IMG/VR virus record: IMGVR_UViG_3300045965_000031 | Span: 1-36,966 of that record | Strand: one strand, 5' to 3' | DNA: 36,966 nt | Origin: a virus | Shown here: in pieces, positions 7,641 to 16,101 of the stretch | How the letters are laid out: each line of letters begins with the position of its first letter | How positions within the stretch are numbered: position 1 is the first letter of the stretch | Program-made: the position numbers and the translations under genes | Notes under the pieces: generated by a model | What the model was told of the DNA's origin: nothing | Databases searched by the model: none | Seen by the model: the letters and a program-made list of their open reading frames with translations, nothing else

Positions 7641-7950
7641 CAAGGACGAGGACCGCATGCCGGAACCGGCGGCGCCGCAGCGCGATGCCGCGCTCGACGC
7701 GCAGCTCGCGCAGACCCAGGCCGACGCGCTGGCCGCGCGCCAGGCTGCCGACGAGCAGGCCCGCGCCGAGCGCGAGAGCATCGCCAAGCAGCTCGCCGAG
7801 AGCGAGGCGCGTGAGGCCGAGCGCGAAACCAAGGAGAAGGCCGCTGCCGCCGAGGACACCCGCCAGCGCGCTCTGCGCGCCCGCGGCCGGGCGTCGCTGA
7901 TCGCCCAGGGCAGCACCGAGGAAGGCGTCAAGACCACGTTCGGAGGCTAG
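7573..7950 (+). CDS. Coiled-coil virion-region protein upstream of portal
   Basis: A 125-residue protein from ATG 7573, with a strong GGGGGAG site five bases upstream. The N-terminus, MGQIIKAILSPITSLVSAF, is an amphipathic hydrophobic helix. A long Ala/Glu/Arg coiled coil follows (about residues 38-105). The C-terminus has RGRASLIAQG, a motif I associate with small proteins encoded before podovirus portals. It probably belongs to head assembly or the head-tail junction; the exact role is unknown. It ends three bases before the portal start. Confidence 0.65.
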   Translation: MGQIIKAILSPITSLVSAFTGGDKDEDRMPEPAAPQRDAALDAQLAQTQADALAARQAADEQARAERESIAKQLAESEAREAERETKEKAAAAEDTRQRALRARGRASLIAQGSTEEGVKTTFGG

Positions 7951-7953
7951 CCC

Positions 7954-9597
7954 ATGGCCGAGGACTATGCCGCGCCCGCCAGCACCGCCGGCAGCGCGGG
8001 CGACAGCAAGACCGAGCGCCTGATGAAACGCGCCGAGCGCGCGTTCGGCCGCAAGAGCAACTACTATTCGCTGCTGCGCGACACCTACGAATATACCCAG
8101 CCCGAGCGCTCGAGCTACGCCCAGGTCGGCGAGGGCCAGCAACGCAACCGGGTTTACGATTCGACCGCCATCATCGGCACCGCACGCCTGGCTAACCGGA
8201 TCCAGCGCATTTTGTTTCCGCCCTATCAGCGCTGGGCCATGCTGCGTCCCGGCAAGGACGTGCCCGCGCAATGGCAGCGCCCGCTCGGGCTGGTGCTCGA
8301 GAAGATCACCGAGCGGCTGTTCGCCGAAATCCAGACCAGCAACTTCGACACCGCCATCAACGAAATGGCGCATGACCTGGCGGTCGGCACCGGCGTGCTG
8401 CTGATCGAGAACGGCCGGCTTGGCGGGCGTCACGACGCGCCGGCCTTGCGCTTCACCGCCGTGCCGTCGGCATGCGTGGCGTTCGAGAACGGGCCGTTCT
8501 CGACGGTCGAGGGCATCTTCTACCGGCGCAAGGAAGCGGCGCGCGATATCCGCCGGCTCTATCCCGACTTGCGCAGCCTGCCGCACGCCATCGCCCAGGC
8601 CGAGGCGAGGAACCCCGATCAGGAATTCGAGCTGATGCAGGCGACCTACTACGACGCCGACGCGGCCGAATGGAAATTCTGCGTCATCGCCTGGACGGAA
8701 AAAACCGTGCTGGTCGAGCGGCGCTATCGGACGAACCCGTGGATCGTCATTCGCTGGCAGCTCGCGCCCGGCGAAATCGAGGGCCGCGGCCCGTGCCTGC
8801 AGGCCATGCCCGATATCAGGACCTGCAACAAGGTGGTCGAGCTGGTGCTCAAAAATGCCAGCCTGTCGATCGCCGGGCCCTACACCGCGGTCGACGACGG
8901 CACGCTGAATCCCGACACGCTGGTCATCGAGCCCGGCGCCGTGATTCCGGTCGGCGCCAATGCCGGACCCAAGGGCCCGAGCCTCATGCCGCTCGAGCGC
9001 TCGGGCGATTTCTCCGTCGCCGAGCTGGTGCTCGAGGACATGCGCACGAACATCAAGAAGATGTTGTTCGACAGCCAGATGCCGCCGCCCGAGGGGCCCG
9101 TGCGCAGCGCGACCGAGATTGTCGAGCGCATGAAGGAGCTGCAGGGCGACATCGGCGCCGCGTTCGGCCGGCTCAATCAGGAGGGCGTCACGCCGATCAT
9201 CCTGCGCTGCCTCGATATCCTCGACGAGATCGGCGAAATCGTGCTGCCGCTGAAGATCGACGGCCGCGAGATTGCCATCCAGCCGCTGTCGCCGCTGGCC
9301 CAGGTACAGGCCATGGACGACGTGCAATCCATCATCCAGTACGCGCAGCTCGTCGGCAGCACGCTCGGGCCCGAGGCGCTCAATGCCGGCTTGAACAGCC
9401 GGCGCGCCGCGGTCCGCATCGGCGACCTCATGGGACTGCCGATCGAGGTGCTGCAGACGCCCGAGGAAGTGGCCGCGCAGCAGCAGGCCCAGGCCGAGGC
9501 CGCGCAGCAGGAGGCGCTGCTGCAGTCGCCTGCCGTGGCGCAGATCGCCGGCAACGCCACCAAGCCGCAAGAGCCGGCGCCGAGCCCCATGACATGA
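7954..9597 (+). CDS. Portal (head-to-tail connector) protein
   Basis: A 547-residue protein with GGAGG upstream of ATG 7954. Typical podovirus connector features are an N-terminal helix-rich part with YTQPERSSY and RVYDSTAI, a LANRIQRILFPPYQRW segment, a central wing region, and a C-terminal Gln/Ala-rich coiled tail (VAAQQQAQAEAAQQEA). Twelve subunits would form the ring at one vertex through which TerL packages DNA and to which the tail tube proteins attach. Length is as expected for the T7/BPP-1 type connector family. Confidence 0.92.
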   Translation: MAEDYAAPASTAGSAGDSKTERLMKRAERAFGRKSNYYSLLRDTYEYTQPERSSYAQVGEGQQRNRVYDSTAIIGTARLANRIQRILFPPYQRWAMLRPGKDVPAQWQRPLGLVLEKITERLFAEIQTSNFDTAINEMAHDLAVGTGVLLIENGRLGGRHDAPALRFTAVPSACVAFENGPFSTVEGIFYRRKEAARDIRRLYPDLRSLPHAIAQAEARNPDQEFELMQATYYDADAAEWKFCVIAWTEKTVLVERRYRTNPWIVIRWQLAPGEIEGRGPCLQAMPDIRTCNKVVELVLKNASLSIAGPYTAVDDGTLNPDTLVIEPGAVIPVGANAGPKGPSLMPLERSGDFSVAELVLEDMRTNIKKMLFDSQMPPPEGPVRSATEIVERMKELQGDIGAAFGRLNQEGVTPIILRCLDILDEIGEIVLPLKIDGREIAIQPLSPLAQVQAMDDVQSIIQYAQLVGSTLGPEALNAGLNSRRAAVRIGDLMGLPIEVLQTPEEVAAQQQAQAEAAQQEALLQSPAVAQIAGNATKPQEPAPSPMT

Positions 9598-9890
9598 GCG
9601 GCGAGCGCGACTGGAACGTGTTCGACAAGATGCCGCGCCCGCTGTCGCGCCCGCAGCTCGCCGAGCGCGATCGCCTCGACATGCTGTTCGCGCAGACCTT
9701 CACCACGCCGGCCGGCGCCGAGGTGCTGCGCCATCTCAGGGCGGTGACGATCGAGCAGCCCGCCTGGGTCCCCGGCCAGGATCCGAGCCAGGGCTTTGCC
9801 CGCGAAGGGCAGAATTCCATTGTGCGCGAGATTGAGCGGCGCATCGCGCGTGCAACACAGGGCCCGCCGCAGGAGACGAAGCGACCATGA
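9594..9890 (+). CDS. Bbp19-like small phage protein
   Basis: 98 residues, ATGA-coupled to portal. The block MLFAQTFTTPAGAEVLRHLR followed by GREGQN-type sequence (here FAREGQNSIVREIERRI) matches the pattern of the Bbp19 domain named from Bordetella phage BPP-1, found between portal and scaffold genes. The helical fold suggests a head-assembly accessory; biochemical function is unknown. Confidence 0.65.
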   Translation: MSGERDWNVFDKMPRPLSRPQLAERDRLDMLFAQTFTTPAGAEVLRHLRAVTIEQPAWVPGQDPSQGFAREGQNSIVREIERRIARATQGPPQETKRP

Positions 9891-10075
9891 GCAACCCGGC
9901 TTATTTCGATCAGCGGCACGCCGACGTGGTGAACGCGCTCACCGCGGCACAAAAGACCATCGCCGCCATGGAGGACTTCGCGCCGGCCGACCTGACCGCG
10001 CTCGGCGAGTCGATCGCCGAGTATCTCAACACGCCGCATTCGGCGCCCGAAGCGGCGCCCAGTGTCGAGGCCTGA
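9887..10075 (+). CDS. Hypothetical small protein, 62 aa
   Basis: ATGA-coupled to the Bbp19-like gene. The product is mostly helical with an Ala/Pro-rich tail and contains no Cys or TM segment. Phage structural operons often carry such short acidic proteins beside the scaffold. No family is recognised. Confidence 0.55.
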   Translation: MSNPAYFDQRHADVVNALTAAQKTIAAMEDFAPADLTALGESIAEYLNTPHSAPEAAPSVEA

Positions 10076-10105
10076 AAACCGGAAAACAGTGAAGGAGCCG
10101 CCACC

Positions 10106-10465
10106 ATGGCACCACGCGGCAAGCGACCGACTCGCGACGAACCGCAAGAGCCTGACGATCCGATTCCCCGGGCCCGTCGATCACCGCCGGCGACACCCGC
10201 CCCGCTGCCGCCCGATCGGGAGCTGCAGCAGCAGGAACGCGCCCGCCAGGTCGACGACAGCCGGAAGAAAACCGAGGCGATCGGCGATCAGCTCTGGAGC
10301 ATGCATCAGATCGTTGCCGGCATGCCGCGCGACCAGATGAGCGACGACCTGTACCGGCTCGACGAGCAGATCGTGCGTTATCTCGACAAGCACGGGCCCG
10401 AGGCTCCGCCCGACCCGTCGAAAGTGAACGCGCCGGCTGCGGCTGAGCTAGACAAGGGCACGTAA
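10106..10465 (+). CDS. Hypothetical protein, 119 aa, disordered N-terminus
   Basis: ATG 10106 follows AAGGAG by eight bases. The first ~40 residues are Pro/Arg-rich and probably disordered. A charged helical core follows (LQQQERARQVDDSRKKTEAI, then DDLYRLDEQIVRYL). It lies three bases before the scaffold gene. It may assist capsid assembly, but nothing in the sequence is diagnostic. Confidence 0.6.
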   Translation: MAPRGKRPTRDEPQEPDDPIPRARRSPPATPAPLPPDRELQQQERARQVDDSRKKTEAIGDQLWSMHQIVAGMPRDQMSDDLYRLDEQIVRYLDKHGPEAPPDPSKVNAPAAAELDKGT

Positions 10466-10468
10466 GCC

Positions 10469-11410
10469 ATGCCGGATCCCGCAACGAACGGTGCCGCCGC
10501 GCCTGGCGGCGGCACCGCGACGGGCTTGAGCGACGGCAAATCCTTGCTCGAGTCCGTTAAGCCCGATGGCACCGGCGCGCCGGCCGACGGCCACCCGGCA
10601 ACCACCGCGACGCCGCCGCCCAAGGACGCCAGGCCGGCCCGTCCCGACTACCTGCCCGAGAACTTCTGGGACGGCGAGAAGAACGAGGCGCGCGTCGAGG
10701 ATCTCGCCAAGGCCTTCACCGATCTGCGCGGCAAGATCGCCCGCGGCGACCACAAGGCGCCCGACAAGCCTGAGGGCTACAAGGTGCCGACGCCCGAGGG
10801 CTTTGCCATCGCCAAGGACGACAAGGTGCTGCCGGCCTTTCTCAAAGCCGCGCACGCGCAAGGACTCTCCCAGGCCCAGCTCGACGCCGTGCTGAAGCCG
10901 GTTTTTTCCATCCTGCAGGCCATGCCCAAGGGCAACGAGCTGAATGAGCAGGAATTGGACAAGCTGCGCGAGGACGTGGCCGCCGCCGAGATGAAAAAGC
11001 TCGGGCCGCAGGCGCCCTCGATCGTCAAGAACATCGCGACCTGGCTCAATGGGCTGATGAGGAAGGGCGTGATCGGGCCCGAGGAACACAACGGCGTTCA
11101 TGCCGCCATGACCAGCGCCGAGGCGGTGCGCGGCCTGTCGAAAATCATGGCCATGACGCAGCCCGGCATCATGCCCATGGCCGACGTCGCCGCGCTCGGC
11201 GCCGGCTCGCTCGAGGACGGCCATGCGCTTCTGATGGACGGCTACGCCAAGGGCGGCGAGGCCACGCCCGAGGGCCGCGAGCTGTTGCGCAAGGGCCGCG
11301 AGATTCTCGCCAGCCTCGACAAGGCCGGCGCGCTGCCGGCCGAGGCGCCGCTCGGACTCAACGTCAAGCGCGTCGCGACCACCACGCCGGCGCTGGCGCC
11401 GAAACGATAA
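10469..11410 (+). CDS. Capsid assembly scaffolding protein
   Basis: A 313-residue protein, acidic and Ala/Pro-rich at the N-terminus, then helical. The motif LPENFWDGEKNEARVEDLAK is characteristic of podovirus scaffold proteins, with a GYKVPTPEGF-type repeat and a long alpha-helical centre. The C-terminus is basic (LNVKRVATTTPALAPKR), as in scaffolds whose tail binds the coat protein. It would shape the procapsid and then leave. Scaffold usually sits directly before the capsid gene, but here a 3.8-kb accessory block intervenes. Confidence 0.82.
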   Translation: MPDPATNGAAAPGGGTATGLSDGKSLLESVKPDGTGAPADGHPATTATPPPKDARPARPDYLPENFWDGEKNEARVEDLAKAFTDLRGKIARGDHKAPDKPEGYKVPTPEGFAIAKDDKVLPAFLKAAHAQGLSQAQLDAVLKPVFSILQAMPKGNELNEQELDKLREDVAAAEMKKLGPQAPSIVKNIATWLNGLMRKGVIGPEEHNGVHAAMTSAEAVRGLSKIMAMTQPGIMPMADVAALGAGSLEDGHALLMDGYAKGGEATPEGRELLRKGREILASLDKAGALPAEAPLGLNVKRVATTTPALAPKR

Positions 11411-11434
11411 AAGCGACAGGGAGCATTGACGCCG

Positions 11435-13603
11435 ATGAGCGAACGGGAACTGATCGAGCTGGCAATCGCCGAGACCGACGCGCTGATCCAGATCAGCGAC
11501 GAGGAACGCGAGCTGCTCGACAAGCACAGGCAAACCCTGGCGACGCTCAATGAGCAGATCCCGCCCGAGCCCGAGCCGCCCGAGCCCGAGCCGCCCGAGC
11601 CCGAGCCAGAACCCGACGAGACGGTGCTGCTCGGGCAGCCGGGCGACACGGTTCTGATCTTGCCCAGGCTGCCGACGCCGATTCTCGTCGTCGACGGCAA
11701 CGGCCATTGCGACCTCGTGCAGGTAAGCTGGCCGTTGAGTTACTGGAAATGGTTTCACAATGCCGACGGATCCGTTTACGGCACCGAAGTACATGCCAGC
11801 GGGCAAAAGGTGACTCTGCGAAATCTGACATTTATCCGCGACGGCGCGAGCGCACCCTCGATTGCCATTGCCGACTTGCCGTTTGAAGGCACCGCACCGC
11901 CGCCCGACGGCGGCGAACCGGCGCCGCCCGACGGTGAATTCGAGCCCTTGCCGCCGGCGGTTTTTCCCAAGGTGACGGAAGGCAACATTGCGATCGAGAT
12001 CGAGTGGACGACGCCCGACCCGGAGCGCATCGGGCGGCGGGGCCGGCAACGGCGCACGGAAATCCTGAGCTTTCGCGAAAGCGACGGCGAGGACCTGGGC
12101 ACGTTCGAGCCCGACTCGCCGTTCACCGCCGGGGCGCGCATGGTGCGCATGCGCCACGCCGACGCGCCGCTTTACGTGCTGATCGTGCGCGATACGTCGG
12201 ACCCCGAGCATTACTGGCAGGTCTGGTTTGTGAACTTCCAGATGTGGAACGCCGTGCCGGCCGATCTGCCCGGCTATACCGCGCGCATCTTCAAGGGCGA
12301 CACGCTGGCCGCCAGCTACGATGTTCCCAAGCATTATTGGGCCGGGCAATGGCGCCATGTGAACGAGCCCTGGCCAATCATCCGCATGCCGCCGGCCTGC
12401 GTACCCTGGGTCATGCAGCTCGAGGCCGCCGCCGCCAAGGGCGTGCAGCCGCTCGCCCTGGCGCCGCACTACGAGGTGATGCAAGTCAGGACCATGACCA
12501 AATCCATGCCCGACACCGGCGACCGCGGCGAAATCGGGCTCTATACCGAGTTTCAGGGCGAATGGCTGGCGACCGGGAATCCAAACGCGTTTGCCGGAAT
12601 GATCGTGCAGGACGAGGAAGGCGCCTGCTTCCCCATGGGCTGGATCGACGAGCATGCCGGCCGCCCGCTGTCGCTCGACGATTACCCGACGATCGACGCC
12701 AAGCCCGGCTCGGGCTCGCCCTACCAGGTGCCCGAGATTCCCTGCGAGCTGATCCTCGACACCGGGCATATGCCGGGCTTCGGCTATCTCGCCTATGTCG
12801 CGACCGAGGATCCCTGGCATCTGTGGCTTCTGCAATGCAACGTCACCTGGGCGTTGTTCAGCTATCACCAGGGCTATCGCCAGCAGGGCAAAGGCCGCAT
12901 CGGCTACGAGCAGACGCGTTCGTATTTCTGGCAGCTTCGATCCCTGGCGCGGGCGGCGCGCCTCTCGCCGGCGAGCCCGCCCGCCTGGCTGCTCGGGCGC
13001 GATTATTTCGAGCGGCTGCTCGAGAACAACCGCGAATTTTTCCAGGCCGATTTCATCGACGACCCGGCGCCGGTTCATGCCGTGCTGCGCCAGGCCGTGC
13101 AGGCGCCCGCCGATTATGAAGGCTGGGGCAATCAGCAGACGGCGCCGTGGCAGGAGGAATTCGGCGTGATCGTGCTGGCCGAGCTGGTCAAGATCGGGTT
13201 CGGCTGGCAGGCGCCGCTGATGTGGAAGGCCGATAGCTCGCTCGCCCGGTTCGGCCAGCGCGACGGCTGGCCGCGGGCGTTCGGCTGCCCGTATCGCATC
13301 ATCGTCAATGCCGCTTATGGCGCGCCGTTCGCCGCGAGCTGGGCCGAGGCGCTCACGCTGAATCGGGCGGCCGGCAATCTCGACCCCGAGCACGAAGGCG
13401 ACGACTGGGTCGATTGGTACAACTATTTCGACTATGCCCGCGCCGCGCATTGCAGCCTGGCACAACTCGACCTGTTATTGGCCGAGACCGAGCCCAATCT
13501 CGCATGGTTTGCCGGGCAACTCAGCCGTCCAGATGCCTGGAATCCATGGCGCTGGTGCTTCAGGGATCCAACGGCGGGCCGGCGCGAATCGGAGGCAAAA
13601 TGA
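11435..13603 (+). CDS. Large accessory protein of unknown function, possible toroid-fold hydrolase
   Basis: 722 residues from ATG 11435 (AGGGAG 11 bases upstream; a TTG at 11426 is an alternative). The order is a short helical N-terminus, a Pro-Glu repeat linker near residues 44-60, a beta-rich region with a second Pro-rich linker, then a large Trp/Tyr-rich helical domain to the end. The large domain has repeated aromatic helices (DPWHLWLLQCNVTWALF, DWVDWYNYFDYARAAH). That pattern resembles an alpha/alpha-toroid, as in polysaccharide lyases and glycosidases. I do not recognise a catalytic signature. It could be a virion-associated carbohydrate-active protein or a moron product. Confidence 0.6.
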   Translation: MSERELIELAIAETDALIQISDEERELLDKHRQTLATLNEQIPPEPEPPEPEPPEPEPEPDETVLLGQPGDTVLILPRLPTPILVVDGNGHCDLVQVSWPLSYWKWFHNADGSVYGTEVHASGQKVTLRNLTFIRDGASAPSIAIADLPFEGTAPPPDGGEPAPPDGEFEPLPPAVFPKVTEGNIAIEIEWTTPDPERIGRRGRQRRTEILSFRESDGEDLGTFEPDSPFTAGARMVRMRHADAPLYVLIVRDTSDPEHYWQVWFVNFQMWNAVPADLPGYTARIFKGDTLAASYDVPKHYWAGQWRHVNEPWPIIRMPPACVPWVMQLEAAAAKGVQPLALAPHYEVMQVRTMTKSMPDTGDRGEIGLYTEFQGEWLATGNPNAFAGMIVQDEEGACFPMGWIDEHAGRPLSLDDYPTIDAKPGSGSPYQVPEIPCELILDTGHMPGFGYLAYVATEDPWHLWLLQCNVTWALFSYHQGYRQQGKGRIGYEQTRSYFWQLRSLARAARLSPASPPAWLLGRDYFERLLENNREFFQADFIDDPAPVHAVLRQAVQAPADYEGWGNQQTAPWQEEFGVIVLAELVKIGFGWQAPLMWKADSSLARFGQRDGWPRAFGCPYRIIVNAAYGAPFAASWAEALTLNRAAGNLDPEHEGDDWVDWYNYFDYARAAHCSLAQLDLLLAETEPNLAWFAGQLSRPDAWNPWRWCFRDPTAGRRESEAK
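11564..11608 (+). repeat. Three tandem 15-bp repeats coding PEPEP linker
   Basis: CCCGAGCCCGAGCCG is repeated at 11564 and 11579, then at 11594 with one change in the last base. It encodes a rigid Pro-Glu linker between the N-terminal helix and the beta region of the 722-residue protein. Copy number could change by slippage without breaking the frame. Confidence 0.9.
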
Positions 13604-13848
13604 ACCGGATCCCCGACGAGGTCATCGAGGCCATGGCAAAGGCGCACGTCGGCGTGTATTGGGACAATGTGACGACGGCAACAACCAGAAACCGAGCGCG
13701 ATTGAAAATGCGCGCCGCGCTGCGCGCCGCCGGGGCGATGGACTGGAAGCTGTGCCCGCGCGACCATCCAAAGAATTTTCCATCATCGCACGACTGGTCC
13801 GGAATCTGGACGAGCCTATGGGACGCAGCACCGGGAGCAGGGGAATGA
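13600..13848 (+). CDS. Hypothetical protein, 82 aa
   Basis: ATG 13600 overlaps the stop of the 722-residue gene, with GGAGG nine bases upstream of the start. The product begins MNRIPDEVIEAMAKAH and has a basic helix, NRARLKMRAALRAAG, plus several Trp residues near the end. Not recognised; carried within the accessory cassette. Confidence 0.55.
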   Translation: MNRIPDEVIEAMAKAHVGVYWDNVTTATTRNRARLKMRAALRAAGAMDWKLCPRDHPKNFPSSHDWSGIWTSLWDAAPGAGE

Positions 13849-14057
13849 GCGACGAAGAATTGATCGACTATCTGGGACTCGGCGACGAATCCACGGCTGC
13901 GCAAATCATCGCCAAAATTGCGCCCGAAAAACGGGCTGTGTACGAGCGCATGGCGCAAGTCGAGTTCGAGATCAAACTCTGGCAGGAGGGCGTAGCCCCG
14001 AAGCCGGCCGGCGTCATTCCATGCGGGCCGCGCGAAGTGAAGGAAGCGGGGGAATGA
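13845..14057 (+). CDS. Hypothetical protein, 70 aa
   Basis: ATGA-coupled to the previous gene. An acidic N-terminus (MSDEELIDYLGLGDES) precedes a basic helical centre and a Pro/Gly-rich end. No known domain or TM segment. The coupling on both ends argues that it is translated. Confidence 0.5.
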   Translation: MSDEELIDYLGLGDESTAAQIIAKIAPEKRAVYERMAQVEFEIKLWQEGVAPKPAGVIPCGPREVKEAGE

Positions 14058-14224
14058 CGACGCTTTCCAGGCGCATCAGCCCGAGGGAGCGCAGCTCGGC
14101 GCGATTCGTCGTGCTGGCGCGGCACAGGCTGCAAGACGCCTTTATTGAAAGCAATCTGACCCAAATAGAGGTTAACGTGGCCGGCAAGCCGGTGCTGCCA
14201 TGCGCAAAATCCGTGATCGTGTGA
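14054..14224 (+). CDS. Possible small basic protein, 56 aa
   Basis: ATGA-coupled to the previous gene. The short product is rich in Arg and Ser (MTTLSRRISPRERSSARFVV) with no recognised fold. Coupling supports it, but its composition is close to chance, so it is listed with low confidence. Confidence 0.4.
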   Translation: MTTLSRRISPRERSSARFVVLARHRLQDAFIESNLTQIEVNVAGKPVLPCAKSVIV

Positions 14225-14234
14225 GCGACGCGCC

Positions 14235-14384
14235 ATGATCCGAAAAACCGCCAAGGGCTACGAGGTGCGCTCGGAGAAGGGCAAGAACCTGGGCGGCCCC
14301 TATCGTAGCCGCGGCGAGGCCGTGCGGCGCTTGAAGCAGGTCGAGTATTGGAAAAATCGTAAGCGGAAATCTTTGACGCGATGA
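14235..14384 (+). CDS. Small basic phage protein, 49 aa
   Basis: ATG 14235 to TGA 14384, overlapping the methyltransferase start by ATGA. The product contains GYEVRSEKGKNLGGPY and EAVRRLKQVEYWKNRK. It resembles a widespread short phage protein with the pattern 'V-x-SE-x-GKxLG-x-Y-x-S-x-EA-xx-RL-x-QVEYFK'. It is short enough to be missed by gene finders with a 60-codon cut-off. Role unknown; it may bind nucleic acid, given its charge. Confidence 0.65.
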   Translation: MIRKTAKGYEVRSEKGKNLGGPYRSRGEAVRRLKQVEYWKNRKRKSLTR

Positions 14385-14998
14385 TACCGTTTCCGGCGGG
14401 CCCGTTCGGCGCGATCGTCGCCGATCCGCCCTGGCGCTTTGTCAAATATGCCGGGCATGGCGTGCCGACCCGCGCCGGCGAGCCCTACGACACCATGACC
14501 TTCGAGCAGCTCGCCGCGCTGCCGGTGCCGCAGATCGCGGCGCGCGATTGCGCGCTGTTCCTCTGGGTCATCGACTCGCATCTGCCGCAGGCCTGGCGCC
14601 TGATCGGCGCCTGGGGCTTTGCGTTTTCGTCCGTGGCCTTTGTCTGGGTCAAGATCTGTCAGGGCGACCCGGGCAAGCCGCGCATGGGCATGGGGCTCAC
14701 CACGCGCAAGGAAAGCGAGCAATGCCTGCTCGCGTTCCGCGGCAAGCCCCGGCGCCAGGCGCGCGACGTGCGCCAGGTCATCATGGCGCCGCGGCGCGAG
14801 CACAGCCGCAAGCCGGATTGCGCGCTCGAGCGCGTCGAGCGGCTCTATGCCGGGCCCTATCTCGAGCTGTTCGCGCGCAGCCGCCGGTCGAACTGGTGCG
14901 ATTGGGGCGAGCAGGCCGGGCGGTTCGAGTCTGATCTTGACAAACTCAGGCCGACGGGCGCAGCGTGCGGGCGTCGGCCGAGCCCTGGCTTTCGCTAG
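14381..14998 (+). CDS. MT-A70 family adenine methyltransferase
   Basis: 205 residues. The catalytic DPPW motif is at residues 15-18 (IVADPPWRF). A cofactor-side motif follows around residues 55-62 (CALFLWVIDS), then the GLTTRKESEQCLLAFRG strand typical of the MT-A70 group. These enzymes transfer methyl from S-adenosylmethionine to N6 of adenine in DNA, or in RNA in eukaryotic members. In a phage it may protect DNA from host restriction or mark packaging or replication sites. No partner restriction enzyme is present. It ends the accessory cassette before the capsid gene. Confidence 0.85.
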   Translation: MIPFPAGPFGAIVADPPWRFVKYAGHGVPTRAGEPYDTMTFEQLAALPVPQIAARDCALFLWVIDSHLPQAWRLIGAWGFAFSSVAFVWVKICQGDPGKPRMGMGLTTRKESEQCLLAFRGKPRRQARDVRQVIMAPRREHSRKPDCALERVERLYAGPYLELFARSRRSNWCDWGEQAGRFESDLDKLRPTGAACGRRPSPGFR

Positions 14999-15133
14999 GA
15001 ACCCGACAGACCGGGCGGAAAGACGCTCACGCAGGCCCCGCGGCAAGGGGGAAGTGCACTACCCGCAAGGGCAAGCGGCCGCGGCATATCGGACCCGATG
15101 AGGGTTACGACCCGCGTTCGCCGGCAAGAGCGG

Positions 15134-15203
15134 CATATAGGCGCGAAACGTACCAACCCGCTGTGGATCCGATCCACAGGTAACGTTTCGGAGGCCCTAT
15201 ATG
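15134..15203 (+). promoter_or_regulatory. Leader structure hiding the capsid RBS and start codon
   Basis: Three nested stems lie at the capsid start. 15134-15141 pairs with 15196-15203 (CATATAGG/CCTATATG, which includes the ATG). 15144-15151 pairs with 15183-15190 (CGAAACGT/ACGTTTCG). A central hairpin is formed by CTGTGGATC at 15161-15169 and GATCCACAG at 15171-15179. The GAGG ribosome site at 15191-15194 falls in the internal loop. The fold could delay or modulate capsid translation, or mark an RNA processing site. Confidence 0.6.
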
Positions 15204-16040
15204 TCAGTCGGCTTACCAGCAATCGCCATCATCGAATTCGACGCCATGGTCAAGGCTGCCTATCAGGGCAGCGGCAAGCTGCGCTCGCGCGTGCGCGTCA
15301 AGACCGGAGTCGTCGGCAGCTCGTGTCGGTTCCGACGCTACAACAAGGGCATGGCTACGCCGCGCATCACGCAGACCGACGTCACGCCCATGAACACGAC
15401 CTACGGCGAGGCAACCGCCACCATGCAGGATTGGGTCGCGCCGGAGTATACGGATATTTTCGATCAGGCCGCGACGAACATCGAGGAACGGCCCGTTGTC
15501 GCGACCAACATCGCCGGCGCGATCGGGCGGCGCGAGGACCAGATGATTATCGACGTGCTCGAGGCGAATGCCGGCTCGCCCGACGTCGACACTGCGGTCG
15601 GCGGCGCCGCCAGCGGGCTCAACATGGCGAAGATCCGGCGCGCGAAAAAGATCCTCGACGACCGCGCCGTTCCCACCACCGACCGCACCTTCGTGCATTC
15701 CGCCGCCGGCCTCGAGGCGCTGCTCGGCATCACCGAAGTCACCTCGAGCGACTACAACAGCATCAAGGCGCTGGTACAGGGCGAAATCAACACCTGGGTC
15801 GGCTTCCTCTGGGTCATGATCGAGACGCGGACCGAGGGCGGGCTCGCCTATGCCGCCACCCTGCGCAGCAACTTCGCGTTCCACAAGGACGCCGTGGGCT
15901 TGGCCATCGGCATCGATTTTCGGACCGAAGTCAACTACGTCCCGGAAAAGACCAGCTGGCTCGCCAACGGCTTGTTCAAGGCCGGGGCGACGGTCATCGA
16001 TCCCCTGGGCGTGGTCGAGGTGCAGACCACCGAGACGTAA
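15201..16040 (+). CDS. Major capsid protein
   Basis: 279 residues from ATG 15201, with GAGG seven bases upstream. The sequence has the look of a small HK97-fold coat protein: an N-terminal arm, an early FDAMVKAAYQGSGKLRS segment, a central AGAIGRREDQMIIDVLEAN helix, and a C-terminal GAVGLAIG-like strand (here KDAVGLAIGIDF) ending in LGVVEVQT. It sits two genes before tail tube A and downstream of scaffold, as expected. It forms the icosahedral shell. A structured leader precedes it. Confidence 0.85.
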   Translation: MSVGLPAIAIIEFDAMVKAAYQGSGKLRSRVRVKTGVVGSSCRFRRYNKGMATPRITQTDVTPMNTTYGEATATMQDWVAPEYTDIFDQAATNIEERPVVATNIAGAIGRREDQMIIDVLEANAGSPDVDTAVGGAASGLNMAKIRRAKKILDDRAVPTTDRTFVHSAAGLEALLGITEVTSSDYNSIKALVQGEINTWVGFLWVMIETRTEGGLAYAATLRSNFAFHKDAVGLAIGIDFRTEVNYVPEKTSWLANGLFKAGATVIDPLGVVEVQTTET

Positions 16041-16101
16041 CGCGCGACGTGCAAGGACGTTCGCGAACGATCGAGCTATCTGGCACAAGGAGTCTCATGC
16101 A

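Noticed and set aside
10448-13465. A 1005-codon open frame on the minus strand, and similar long minus frames opposite other genes
   Set aside because: They mirror real plus-strand genes in GC-rich DNA, where antisense frames lack stops. Products are rich in Arg, Gly, Ala and His-type shadow composition, without recognisable domains or ribosome sites.
15161-15179. TGTGGATC within the capsid leader as a DnaA box
   Set aside because: It departs from the DnaA consensus in its last bases and is better explained as one arm of the hairpin CTGTGGATC/GATCCACAG.
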